Of a stretch of 64,000 bases of DNA, positions 45,822 to 53,814 are shown in pieces. How positions within the stretch are numbered: position 1 is the stretch's first letter; each line of letters starts with the position of its first letter. A program made the translations under genes and the position numbers. This DNA comes from Flavobacterium lacisediminis (lineage in GTDB: Bacteria; Bacteroidota; Bacteroidia; Flavobacteriales; Flavobacteriaceae), in contig NZ_JAPCIO010000001.1 of NCBI RefSeq assembly GCF_025909975.1, positions 124,001-188,000 of the forward strand, in the 5' to 3' direction. Below the pieces are notes generated by a model. The model was not told where the DNA came from, made no database searches, and was given only the letters and a program-made list of their open reading frames with translations.

Positions 45822-47426
45822 ATGAAAAAAATATTTGTATTCACACTATTATGTTTTTCAGCAATCACATTTGCTCAAAAACCAATTTTTACAACAGCTA
45901 AAATTAAAAGCGCAACGGTTTACAGTAATTCGGCCGAACTATTACAATCGGCAGCTGTTACGCTTCCTTCAGGAACGAGTGAGATTGTCATTAAAAATGT
46001 GGCGGATTATGTCAATGAAAACACCATTCAGATTGGCGCTCCGGCTAATGTTACGGTTTTATCAGTTCAGTTTACACGTAATTTTATTTCGGAATATGAA
46101 ATTGATGAAAGTAACCCGATGATTAAAAAAGTGCGTGATAGCATTGTACTTATCGAAAAAGAAATGGGAAAAATTGCCAACGAAAAAGTTTCCTATTCCA
46201 AAACCATTGATTTATTAGATAAAAATCAAAACGTTGCCGGACAAAACTCAGGGTTGAATGTAACCGAATTAATCAAATTGGTGGACTATTACAGGGCTAA
46301 AAGAAACGAATTGAGCAATTTAGTTGATGTTTTAATTGAAAAAGAAAACAAGCTAAAAGACAAATTATCAAAACTGAACTCTAAATTAGAATTGAATACC
46401 CAAAAACAAGAAAAAACTTCTCAAGGAAATTTAGTTTTACAAGTCATGACCGATGCGGCGAGTTCAGTTAATTTAGATATCAACTACATTACAGCTAATG
46501 CTTCGTGGTCACCATTTTATGATTTACGTGCCGACAACATCAACTCACCAATCAATTTAATGTACAAAGCAAAAGTGGTACAAAACACAGGAATCGATTG
46601 GAAAAAAGTAAAACTAACACTTTCAAGTGGAAATCCAAATCAAAACAATACAGCTCCTATTTTACAAGCTTGGTTTTTGAGATATGGATATCCTAGAAAT
46701 TATGGTTATGTAAATGATGACACTAAAATGAATGAAGTTGTGGTAACTTCAGCTGTAGGAATAAAAAGAAAGGACAATGAATCTTCTATCTCAAACTACA
46801 CTACCATCAATGAAAACCAATTAAATGTTTCGTTTGATATAGATATTCCATATGACATTTTATCTAATGGAAAAGCGCATAGTGTTGCCTTGAAAGATTT
46901 AAAATTACCAGCAACTTACAAATATTACGCCGTTCCAAAAGCAGAAAAAGAAGCCTTTTTGTTAGCTGAAATTAGCGAATATTCTAAATTCAATTTATTA
47001 CCTGGAGAAGCGAACATTATCTTCGAAGGCATGTATGTGGGTAAAACCATGATTAACCCAAATCAAACATCTGATACGTTGAATTTGAGTATGGGAAGAG
47101 ATAAAAAAATTGCCATCAAACGTGAAAAAATTGCTGATAAATCGGGAACTAAATTCTTATCTGGGTATAAAGAACAAACTTTTACTTACGATATCACCGT
47201 AAAAAACAACAAAAAAGAAGCGATTGAAATGTTGTTGAAAGATCAATATCCTATTAGTACTGATAAAGAAATTATCATAGAATTATTAGACAACGGAAAA
47301 GCAAAAGTAAATACAGAAACCGGAATTTTAACTTGGGATGTAAAACTAGGCGCTGGAGAAACTAAGAAATTCAGAATTAGTTACAAGGTCAAATATCCGA
47401 AGGATAAGTTTATAGATAATTTGTAA
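45822..47426 (+). CDS. Exported DUF4139 protein (mucoidy inhibitor MuiA-like) with TonB-box-like insert
   Basis: A 534-residue protein. A signal peptide (SAITFAQ, residue 19) is followed by the DUF4140-type N-terminal domain (ATVYSNSAELLQSAAVTLPSG), a coiled coil (about 100-205) and the DUF4139 beta domain (NYITANASWSPFYDLRADNI, KAKVVQNTGIDWKKVKLTLSSGNP in parts, up to RISYKVKYPKDK). Inserted at residues 303-319 is MNEVVVTSAVGIKRKD, which looks like the TonB-box/plug start of SusC-type receptors. Function unknown. Confidence 0.87.
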   Translation: MKKIFVFTLLCFSAITFAQKPIFTTAKIKSATVYSNSAELLQSAAVTLPSGTSEIVIKNVADYVNENTIQIGAPANVTVLSVQFTRNFISEYEIDESNPMIKKVRDSIVLIEKEMGKIANEKVSYSKTIDLLDKNQNVAGQNSGLNVTELIKLVDYYRAKRNELSNLVDVLIEKENKLKDKLSKLNSKLELNTQKQEKTSQGNLVLQVMTDAASSVNLDINYITANASWSPFYDLRADNINSPINLMYKAKVVQNTGIDWKKVKLTLSSGNPNQNNTAPILQAWFLRYGYPRNYGYVNDDTKMNEVVVTSAVGIKRKDNESSISNYTTINENQLNVSFDIDIPYDILSNGKAHSVALKDLKLPATYKYYAVPKAEKEAFLLAEISEYSKFNLLPGEANIIFEGMYVGKTMINPNQTSDTLNLSMGRDKKIAIKREKIADKSGTKFLSGYKEQTFTYDITVKNNKKEAIEMLLKDQYPISTDKEIIIELLDNGKAKVNTETGILTWDVKLGAGETKKFRISYKVKYPKDKFIDNL

Positions 47427-47437
47427 AAAACCACTTT

Positions 47438-47495
47438 GTCAAGCTTAACTCGTTTCAGCTTCTCAAACTGGATTCTGAAACAAGTTCAGAATGAC
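47438..47495. repeat. Imperfect inverted repeat with GTTTCAG/CTGAAAC arms
   Basis: TTGTCAAGCTTAACTCGTTTCAG on the left and CTGAAACAAGTTCAGAATGACAA on the right (described in parts: GTTTCAG 47452-47458, CTGAAAC 47475-47481, outer GTC/GAC) resembles the widespread short intergenic repeats of this phylum. Non-coding. Confidence 0.6.
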
Positions 47496-47496
47496 A

Positions 47497-47567
47497 AAAA
47501 ATCAGTGTTCAGAAGTAAGTGTTCAGTATATAACTGATTACTTATAACTGAACACTGATTACTTTTT
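47497..47567. terminator. Repeat-built bidirectional terminator
   Basis: The 13-bp arms AATCAGTGTTCAG (47500-47512) and CTGAACACTGATT (47548-47560) enclose further GTTCAGT/ACTGA copies. An A6 run precedes and a T7 run follows. It lies between convergent genes (DUF4139 and the aldo/keto reductase). Confidence 0.75.
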
Positions 47568-48608
47568 TTAAGGCGCTGGATTCGGAATTAATTCCTGAAT
47601 TTTCTCTATTTCAGCTACGATTTCGTCTGATAAAACAGTATCGAAGGCAGTTATATTTTCTTGCAATTGTTCCATAGTTGTAGCTCCAATAATAGTAGAA
47701 GTCACAAATTTTTGACGATGCACAAAAGCAATTGCCATTTGAGTTAAGGTTAATCCGTTGGCTTCCGCTAATTCTTTGTATAATATGGTTGCTTTGAAAC
47801 AATTCTCGTTAGTATAACGAACAAAATTCGGGAACAATTTCATACGAGAATTCTCTGGATAACCGTTCAAATATTTACCTGATAAAAATCCGAAACCTAA
47901 TGGCGAATACGCTAATAACCCAACATTTTCACGCATTCCAATTTCAGACAAACCTACTTCATACAATCGATTCAACAACGAAAACGGATTTTGTATGGTT
48001 GAAATTCTTGGTAAATCGTGTTTCTCGCTCTCCATTAAAAAACGCATCACACCCCACGGATTTTCATTTGAAAGTCCAATATGTTTGATTTTTCCTTCTT
48101 TGATTAATCCATCGTAAACTGTTAATACATCAAAAATATTATCTTGCCATTTTGGATCTAATTCCTGAACACCACGCTTTTGAAACATGTTCATTACACG
48201 TTCTGGCCAATGCATTTGATATAAATCGATGTAATCGGTTTGAAGGTTTTTTAAACTTAATTCAACCGCTTCGTGAATACTTTTCTTTGAAAAATCTAAT
48301 GGCTGACGAATGTACTCCATTCCACGATTTGGTCCCGCAATTTTAGTAGCTAAAACCAGTTTTTCTCTTTCTGAAGCACCAATTTTCTTAATCCAAGTTC
48401 CAATGTGACGTTCCGTACTCCCAAAGATTTGAGCGTTGCCACCAATTGGATACATCTCAGCAGTATCAATAAAATTAATTCCTTTTTCAAGAGCATAATC
48501 CAATTGACTGTGTGATTCACTTTCGGTATTTTGATTCCCAAAAGTCATCGTTCCTAAACAGATTTTGCTGACTTTTAGTTCGGTATTGGGTAGTGTTGTG
48601 TAGTTCAT
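47568..48608 (-). CDS. tas: Aldo/keto reductase, Tas type
   Basis: A 346-residue NADPH-dependent oxidoreductase with a TIM-barrel fold. Family landmarks: LKVSKICLGTMTFG near the start, GINFIDTAEMYPIGG (catalytic Asp/Tyr), ATKIAGPNRGMEYIR, LQTDYIDLYQMHWPERV and LLAYSPLGFGFLSGKYL. The strong similarity to E. coli Tas extends to the start MNYTTLPNTELKVS. A longer in-frame ATG at 48635 would add nine residues, but a TAnnTTTG box covers that position, so 48608 is chosen, which also gives the same length as Tas. Physiological substrate unknown. Confidence 0.92.
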   Translation of the reverse strand: MNYTTLPNTELKVSKICLGTMTFGNQNTESESHSQLDYALEKGINFIDTAEMYPIGGNAQIFGSTERHIGTWIKKIGASEREKLVLATKIAGPNRGMEYIRQPLDFSKKSIHEAVELSLKNLQTDYIDLYQMHWPERVMNMFQKRGVQELDPKWQDNIFDVLTVYDGLIKEGKIKHIGLSNENPWGVMRFLMESEKHDLPRISTIQNPFSLLNRLYEVGLSEIGMRENVGLLAYSPLGFGFLSGKYLNGYPENSRMKLFPNFVRYTNENCFKATILYKELAEANGLTLTQMAIAFVHRQKFVTSTIIGATTMEQLQENITAFDTVLSDEIVAEIEKIQELIPNPAP

Positions 48609-48626
48609 TTCAGGATTTGAAAATTT

Positions 48627-48648
48627 AAAGTTCAAAGTTACAAAGTTT
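48627..48648 (-). promoter_or_regulatory. AAAGTT repeats carrying the -7 box of the Tas-like gene
   Basis: Three AAAGTT units (48627, 48634, 48642) are spaced 7-8 bp. On the minus strand one reads TAACTTTG (48640-48633), a TAnnTTTG match 25 nt upstream of the ATG at 48608. Confidence 0.45.
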
Positions 48649-48657
48649 AACCCAAAG

Positions 48658-48690
48658 AAAAAGGCTTGAATTTTAAACTCAAGCCTTTTT
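48658..48690 (-). terminator. Terminator of the OmpA-like gene
   Basis: A 12-bp stem (48658-48669 with 48679-48690, AAAAAGGCTTGA/TCAAGCCTTTTT) has a U-tract on the minus strand. Confidence 0.88.
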
Positions 48691-48710
48691 TATCAATCTT
48701 TTATGAAATG

Positions 48711-49676
48711 TTATAGATCATTCAACATTTTAGAAATTTCATCTAATTTAGGCGTTAAGATGATTTCGATTCTTCTGTTTTTTGCTTTTCCTTCAGCCGT
48801 TTCGTTGCTCATTAAAGGCGCATATTCACCACGACCCGCAGCTGTTAAGTTTTCTTTTTTCACTTTAGCATTCGCTGATAAAATGTTTACGATTGCTGTG
48901 GCACGTTTTGTTGATAAATCCCAGTTGTTCTCTACTCCACCACCAATAGTTCCTGTGATTTTATCATTATCAGTATGCCCTTCAATTAAAACTGAAATGT
49001 CTGGATTATCTCCTAAAACTTTCCCAACTAAATCCACTGCTTTTTTTCCTTCTGAACCAACTGTCCAACTTCCAGATTCGAAAAGTAATTTGTTTTCCAT
49101 AGAAACGTATACTTTTCCATCTCTTTCAGTTACAGTCAAACCTTTACCTTCAAATGCTTTTAAGGATTTAGATAAAGTTTCTTTAAGTTTTTTCATAGCC
49201 GCTTCTTTGTCAGCCATCATTTTTTCTAATTCGGCTAAACGAGTTGACGAAGCTTCTAAATCTTTTTTCAATTTGTTTAAACGATCTTGTTCCGCTGCTA
49301 AAGCTTTTTGTTTTGCTTCTAACTCGGCTAACAATTGTCTGTTTTTGTTAATATTAGCTTCTAAAGCATCGTTGCTGTCTTTTTCAAGAGCTGCATAAGA
49401 CGCTTTCAAATTATCTAAACTCTTTTTGGTAGCAGCGTAATCTGCCGCTAATTTATCGCGTTCAGCCTTTGTTTTATCTAATTCCGTTTGAAGATTATTT
49501 TTATCTAATTCCAACTGATTTTTATCGGTTTTTAGTAATCCATTTTCGTCAGATAAAGCGTTGTGTTCTTTCTTTAAATCGGCATATTTGTTTTCTAAAT
49601 CTTGATAGATTTTTTTAGAAACACATGAAGTAGTTAAACTTAAAACTACGCAGGCAAGGGCAATTTTTCTAATCAT
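48711..49676 (-). CDS. OmpA-family lipoprotein with long coiled coil
   Basis: A 321-residue outer-membrane lipoprotein. The lipobox is LTTSCVSKK (Cys18). Residues 25-165 form a continuous Lys/Glu/Leu-rich coiled coil, and residues 180-315 are an OmpA C-terminal peptidoglycan-binding domain: LLFESGSWTVGSEGKKAVD, SVLIEGHTDNDKI, LSTKRATAIVNIL, AAGRGEYAPLMSNETAEGKAKNRRIEI (in parts). It likely tethers the outer membrane to the cell wall. The long antisense open frame here is a by-product of AAA/GAA-rich codons. Confidence 0.93.
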   Translation of the reverse strand: MIRKIALACVVLSLTTSCVSKKIYQDLENKYADLKKEHNALSDENGLLKTDKNQLELDKNNLQTELDKTKAERDKLAADYAATKKSLDNLKASYAALEKDSNDALEANINKNRQLLAELEAKQKALAAEQDRLNKLKKDLEASSTRLAELEKMMADKEAAMKKLKETLSKSLKAFEGKGLTVTERDGKVYVSMENKLLFESGSWTVGSEGKKAVDLVGKVLGDNPDISVLIEGHTDNDKITGTIGGGVENNWDLSTKRATAIVNILSANAKVKKENLTAAGRGEYAPLMSNETAEGKAKNRRIEIILTPKLDEISKMLNDL

Positions 49677-49705
49677 TAGTATTATCGTTTTTGATTAATT
49701 GATTC

Positions 49706-50467
49706 TTATTTAATTTCTACTAAAACTGGGCAATGGTCGGAATGTTTGGCTTCTGGCAAAATTAATGCTCTTTGAATTTTATCTTTCAAAGGTTCGGCTG
49801 CCAAACAATAATCGATTCTCCAACCTTTATTATTATTTCGAGCATTAGCTCTGTAACTCCACCAACTATAATTGTGTGGTTCTTTGTTTAAATGACGAAA
49901 GGTATCTATAAATCCGCTTTTCATGAAACCATCTAACCAAGCGCGTTCTTCAGGTAAAAATCCCGAAATCTTTGCATTTCTTATTGGATCATGAATATCG
50001 ATTGCTTCGTGACAAATGTTGTAATCACCACAAATTACCAAGTTTGGAACTTCTTTTTTTAACTCATTAACATAGTTTTGAAAATCGTCCATGAACATGA
50101 ACTTATGATCTAATCTATCAATATTTGTGCCAGATGGAAGATACAAACTCATAATAGAAACGTCTTCAAAATCTACTCGTAAATTTCTTCCTTCAAAATC
50201 CATGTGCTGAATTCCAGTTCCGAAAACTACATTTTTAGGTTCGATTTTTGACAAAACTGCCACACCACTATACCCTTTTTTTTCAGCTGGAAAATAATAT
50301 TGGTAAGGATAACCTGCTGCTTCAATTTCGATTTTTGGAATTTGGTCTTCGGTAGCTTTAATTTCTTGAAGACAAATAACATCGGGATTTGCTTGTTGCA
50401 ACCATTCTAAAAAACCTTTGGTAATGGCTGCTCGAATTCCGTTAACGTTGTATGATATGATTTTCAT
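49706..50467 (-). CDS. xth: Exodeoxyribonuclease III
   Basis: A 253-residue AP endonuclease/3'-5' exonuclease of base excision repair, EEP fold. Motifs: SYNVNGIRAA, CLQEIKATEDQIP (metal Glu), GYSGVAVLSK, LVICGDYNICHEAIDI (catalytic Asp/Asn), WRIDYCLAA and the terminal AKHSDHCPVLVEI (catalytic Asp-His). Normal length. Confidence 0.97.
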   Translation of the reverse strand: MKIISYNVNGIRAAITKGFLEWLQQANPDVICLQEIKATEDQIPKIEIEAAGYPYQYYFPAEKKGYSGVAVLSKIEPKNVVFGTGIQHMDFEGRNLRVDFEDVSIMSLYLPSGTNIDRLDHKFMFMDDFQNYVNELKKEVPNLVICGDYNICHEAIDIHDPIRNAKISGFLPEERAWLDGFMKSGFIDTFRHLNKEPHNYSWWSYRANARNNNKGWRIDYCLAAEPLKDKIQRALILPEAKHSDHCPVLVEIK

Positions 50468-50629
50468 TTACTACTATAGCTTTTGACCAAATATAAGAAA
50501 AAGGTTTTTAAAAATAAAGATTAGATTTCATCGATTTCATAATTCACTAACTATCAAGCTACTAAAAAATATAACAAAATCGTCTTTTTTATTAGCAAAT
50601 GAAAAGTGCTGAAAATTCATCAAAATTCT

Positions 50630-50637
50630 TATCTTTG
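50630..50637 (+). promoter_or_regulatory. Candidate -7 box of the OlsF-like gene
   Basis: TATCTTTG fits TAnnTTTG, 26 nt before the start codon. No matching TTG upstream. Confidence 0.45.
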
Positions 50638-50663
50638 TTTCTTGCTCAATAAACAAATTATAA

Positions 50664-52454
50664 ATGGGTTTAGTTACTGCTAAAGAAGTTGCAAAGGCAA
50701 TTAATGCTGACAAATATGGGGTTTTCGGGACTTTCTCGGGCTGGTTGCTCATGAAAGTGCTTAAGATTTCTTCGCTGAACAAAATTTATGACCGAAACAA
50801 ACATTTGAGTGAATTGGAATTTTTGAATGCTATTTTAGATGAATTCCAAATCAAGTTCGAAATCCCCGAAGAAGATTTAAAACGTTTACCAAAAGACGGC
50901 GCTTATATTACTATTTCTAATCATCCACTTGGCGGAATTGACGGTATTTTACTTTTGAAATTAATGCTTGAAAGAGAACCTAATTTCAAAATTATCGCCA
51001 ACTTTTTATTGCACCGCATCGAACCAATGAAACCGTACATTATGCCGGTTAATCCGTTTGAAAATCATAAAGATGCAAAATCAAGTGTTGTTGGAATTAA
51101 GGAAACGTTACGTCATTTAAGCGATGGAAAACCATTAGGAATGTTTCCTGCCGGAGAAGTTTCTACTTATAAAGATGGTAAATTAGTCGTAGATAAACCT
51201 TGGGAAGAAGGCGCAATTAAAGTGATTCGAAAAGCACAAGTTCCGGTTATTCCTATTTATTTTCATGCTAAGAATAGTAGATTATTTTACTTCTTATCTA
51301 AAATAAATGACACACTTAGAACTGCAAAATTACCAAGTGAATTACTAACGCAAAAAGATAGAGTAATTAAAGTTCGTATTGGAAAACCTATTTCGGTAGC
51401 AGAACAAAACGAATACCAAGATATTGAAGCGTATGGGGATTTCTTACGTAAAAAAACCTACATGCTTTCAAATGCTTTTGAAGAGGAAAGTAAAATTAAT
51501 TTACCAAAATTAAGTATTCCAAAACCTCCAAAGCAAATTGCGAAACCAGCAAATCATGATCAAATTTTAGAAGAGATGGCTTTTCTAAAAAATGGTGATT
51601 ACCGCTTATTACAAAGTAAAAATTATGAAGTTTACTTCGTAACCGCTGATAAAATTCCGAATATCTTACACGAAATTGGTCGTTTGCGCGAAATTACGTT
51701 TAGAGAAGTAGGTGAAGGAACAAACGAATCATTAGATTTAGATGCTTACGACAAATACTATCATCACATGTTTTTGTGGGATGAAGAAGCACAGTGTATT
51801 GCTGGCGCTTATCGTATGGGATTAGGTTCGCATATTTATCCAAAACACGGAATTGATGGTTTTTATTTACATGAATTGTTCCGTTTTGAACCTGAATTGT
51901 ATGATATGATGAGTAAATCTATCGAAATGGGTAGAGCGTTCATTATTAAAGAATACCAACAAAAACCAATGCCGTTATTCTTGTTATGGAAAGGAATCGT
52001 TCACACGACTTTACATTATCCTGAACATAAATATTTGATTGGTGGCGTAAGTATTAGCAATCAGTTTTCTGAGTTTTCAAAATCGTTAATGATTGAATTC
52101 ATGAAGTCGCATTATTACGATCCGTATATTGCGCAATATGTGCATCCGAAAAAAGAATTCAAAGTAAAACTAAAAGACGCTGATAAAGATTTTGTTTTTA
52201 ACGAAACCGAGTCAGACTTAAATAAATTTGACAAAATTATCGACGAGTTAGAACCTGGAACTTTACGTTTGCCAGTTTTAATTAAGAAATATATCAAACA
52301 AAACGCAAGAGTGGTTGCATTTAATGTGGATCCACTATTCAACAATGCGGTTGACGGATTAATGTATATTCGAATATCTGATATTCCTGAAAGTACCATG
52401 AAACCCGTAATGGAAGAGTTTCAAGCGGAATTGGAAAGAAAAGAAAAAGGCTAA
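50664..52454 (+). CDS. olsF: Bifunctional ornithine-lipid acyltransferase (OlsF-like)
   Basis: A 596-residue fusion. The N-terminal half is a glycerolipid-type O-acyltransferase (NHPLGGIDGILL, FPAGEVSTYKD, VIPIYFHAKNSR), equivalent to OlsA; the C-terminal half (from about residue 310, EVYFVTADKIPNILHEIGRL, GAYRMGLGSHIY, LHELFRFEPE) is the hemolysin/GNAT-type N-acyltransferase equivalent to OlsB. Such fusions (OlsF) make ornithine or other aminolipids from the amino acid and acyl-ACP, and were described in Serratia and Flavobacterium. Note the HPLGGID spacing (His-X5-Asp rather than HX4D). Single-gene unit; membrane-associated on the inner leaflet. Confidence 0.88.
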   Translation: MGLVTAKEVAKAINADKYGVFGTFSGWLLMKVLKISSLNKIYDRNKHLSELEFLNAILDEFQIKFEIPEEDLKRLPKDGAYITISNHPLGGIDGILLLKLMLEREPNFKIIANFLLHRIEPMKPYIMPVNPFENHKDAKSSVVGIKETLRHLSDGKPLGMFPAGEVSTYKDGKLVVDKPWEEGAIKVIRKAQVPVIPIYFHAKNSRLFYFLSKINDTLRTAKLPSELLTQKDRVIKVRIGKPISVAEQNEYQDIEAYGDFLRKKTYMLSNAFEEESKINLPKLSIPKPPKQIAKPANHDQILEEMAFLKNGDYRLLQSKNYEVYFVTADKIPNILHEIGRLREITFREVGEGTNESLDLDAYDKYYHHMFLWDEEAQCIAGAYRMGLGSHIYPKHGIDGFYLHELFRFEPELYDMMSKSIEMGRAFIIKEYQQKPMPLFLLWKGIVHTTLHYPEHKYLIGGVSISNQFSEFSKSLMIEFMKSHYYDPYIAQYVHPKKEFKVKLKDADKDFVFNETESDLNKFDKIIDELEPGTLRLPVLIKKYIKQNARVVAFNVDPLFNNAVDGLMYIRISDIPESTMKPVMEEFQAELERKEKG

Positions 52455-52473
52455 TCGATTGATTAGCCTTTTT
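52444..52473. terminator. Terminator overlapping the olsF stop codon
   Basis: A 13-bp perfect stem (52444-52456 with 52461-52473, loop GATT) includes the stop codon at 52452-52454 and ends in T5; the left A-run also serves the convergent DUF805 gene. Confidence 0.88.
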
Positions 52474-52477
52474 ACAT

Positions 52478-52879
52478 TTATTCTTTACCTATTTCATTTA
52501 TCTCGCTGCCATTATTTTTTGGGTCTTCTCCGTAATTATTTCTTCCATTTGTTCCCTCTGAAAAAAACAACACTAATAACCATATTGGACCTATTAGAGG
52601 TATTAAAGCAATTAAGAAAAACCAACCGCTTTTGTCAAGATCATGCAATCTTCTGACTGCAACTGCTAATCCAGGTATAAAGACACCTAATATGTAAATA
52701 ACATAAAAAGGTCCTCCTGCGCCTGGCTCGAAATTAAGATTTAATACTGTATCTAATAAATAAGCACAGATTGCAAAAATCATATTAAATAAAACAAAGT
52801 ACCAATATTCAGAACGTCTTGCTCTCCCGTTGAAATTTGCATAATTTTCAAAAACTACTTTTTTATACCATTGAAACAT
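52478..52879 (-). CDS. DUF805 family membrane protein
   Basis: A 133-residue protein with four membrane helices. It shows the DUF805 hallmarks: NFNGRARRSEYWYFVLFNMI, PGLAVAVRRLHDLDKSGW and GTNGRNNYGEDP. Function unknown; family members are small inner-membrane proteins. Last in a three-gene cluster with the DUF2752 and DUF4234 genes. Confidence 0.93.
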   Translation of the reverse strand: MFQWYKKVVFENYANFNGRARRSEYWYFVLFNMIFAICAYLLDTVLNLNFEPGAGGPFYVIYILGVFIPGLAVAVRRLHDLDKSGWFFLIALIPLIGPIWLLVLFFSEGTNGRNNYGEDPKNNGSEINEIGKE

Positions 52880-52909
52880 ACTATGTTGATTAATGTTAAA
52901 TTATAACCT

Positions 52910-53383
52910 TTATTTCCAAATACTTTGTTGTACTATTTCATCCCACGAATATTCTTGTATAAAAAGGATTAATCTTATAATGTGGTATCCTATCAAAAAA
53001 GCTGCTAAATAATATGCTAATTTTCGATTATAAAACCAGTCTCTAAAGTAGGTTTTTTTTGTTTTGATTTCTACCAAAAAAAGAACAATTATAAAAATAC
53101 AAAACCCAACAACCAAAGGGCCGAAAAGGTGGAAACTCAAGCTTTTCCATAAATTCCCATCATAAAAATAAACAATTGATTTTGTGATTCCGCATGAAGG
53201 ACAAGGAAAACCAGTGGTCGCTTTTAATGGGCAAAATGATTGTTCATTATCTAACGAATGATTCGTGTTTTGCAGCCATAAAAAAAAAGGTATTACAAGT
53301 GTTAAAGCCGCACCTGTAATACCTAAAATTCTATTTAAAACAAAATTTTTAATTGTATAATCTATTAACATCTCCTTGAACAA
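52910..53383 (-). CDS. DUF2752 family membrane protein
   Basis: A 157-residue protein with three membrane helices. The Cys-rich DUF2752 core is visible as FCPLKATTGFPCPSCGITKS (residues 49-68). Function unknown. The ATG at 53383 makes the gene overlap the DUF4234 gene by 35 nt; the ATG at 53371 would reduce that to 23 nt. Either way the genes are translationally coupled. Confidence 0.88.
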   Translation of the reverse strand: MFKEMLIDYTIKNFVLNRILGITGAALTLVIPFFLWLQNTNHSLDNEQSFCPLKATTGFPCPSCGITKSIVYFYDGNLWKSLSFHLFGPLVVGFCIFIIVLFLVEIKTKKTYFRDWFYNRKLAYYLAAFLIGYHIIRLILFIQEYSWDEIVQQSIWK

Positions 53384-53735
53384 TCATTGCTGCTGCAAAA
53401 GGAAAGAATAAACCTAAAATAATTAACAAAGTCGATTGATCTTTATCTAATTCTCCTGTTCTTTTATAAACATTAGGCAAACCATCTTTACCTAAAACAT
53501 AATAAAAATATAAATTTACAGGCAAACAACATCCTGAAAAAACAGCTACTGGTGTAGAAATTACTTCTCTGTTTGATACTGCATTTATAACTTCAGAAAC
53601 TTTTATGTTCCAATAGATTAAATATAATCCACAAGTTATAAAACTTAATAATAACACCATAATTGGGTCAACTTTAAATACCGGAATGTTGTTGTTTGGC
53701 TGATTCCAAGTTTCTTGTTGGTTGGTTACTTCCAT
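53349..53735 (-). CDS. DUF4234-like membrane protein
   Basis: A 128-residue protein with a hydrophilic Gln/Asn-rich head (about 20 residues) and three membrane helices. MVLLLSFITCGLYLIYWNIK matches the DUF4234 signature. A CysCys pair (SGCCLP) lies in the second helix. First gene of the DUF4234-DUF2752-DUF805 cluster, overlapping the next gene. Confidence 0.8.
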   Translation of the reverse strand: MEVTNQQETWNQPNNNIPVFKVDPIMVLLLSFITCGLYLIYWNIKVSEVINAVSNREVISTPVAVFSGCCLPVNLYFYYVLGKDGLPNVYKRTGELDKDQSTLLIILGLFFPFAAAMIVQGDVNRLYN

Positions 53736-53814
53736 TTGTTTTTTGTTTTAGTTAGTTTTTACGAATATATAAAAATATTACTTATAAGTCTAAGTTGTCA
53801 AATTTTGTTACAAC

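Noticed and set aside
48703..49398. 231-codon open frame on the plus strand opposite the OmpA-like gene
   Set aside because: It is a by-product of the AAA/GAA/GCT-rich coiled coil on the other strand; it gives a Ser/Phe-rich protein with no family features.
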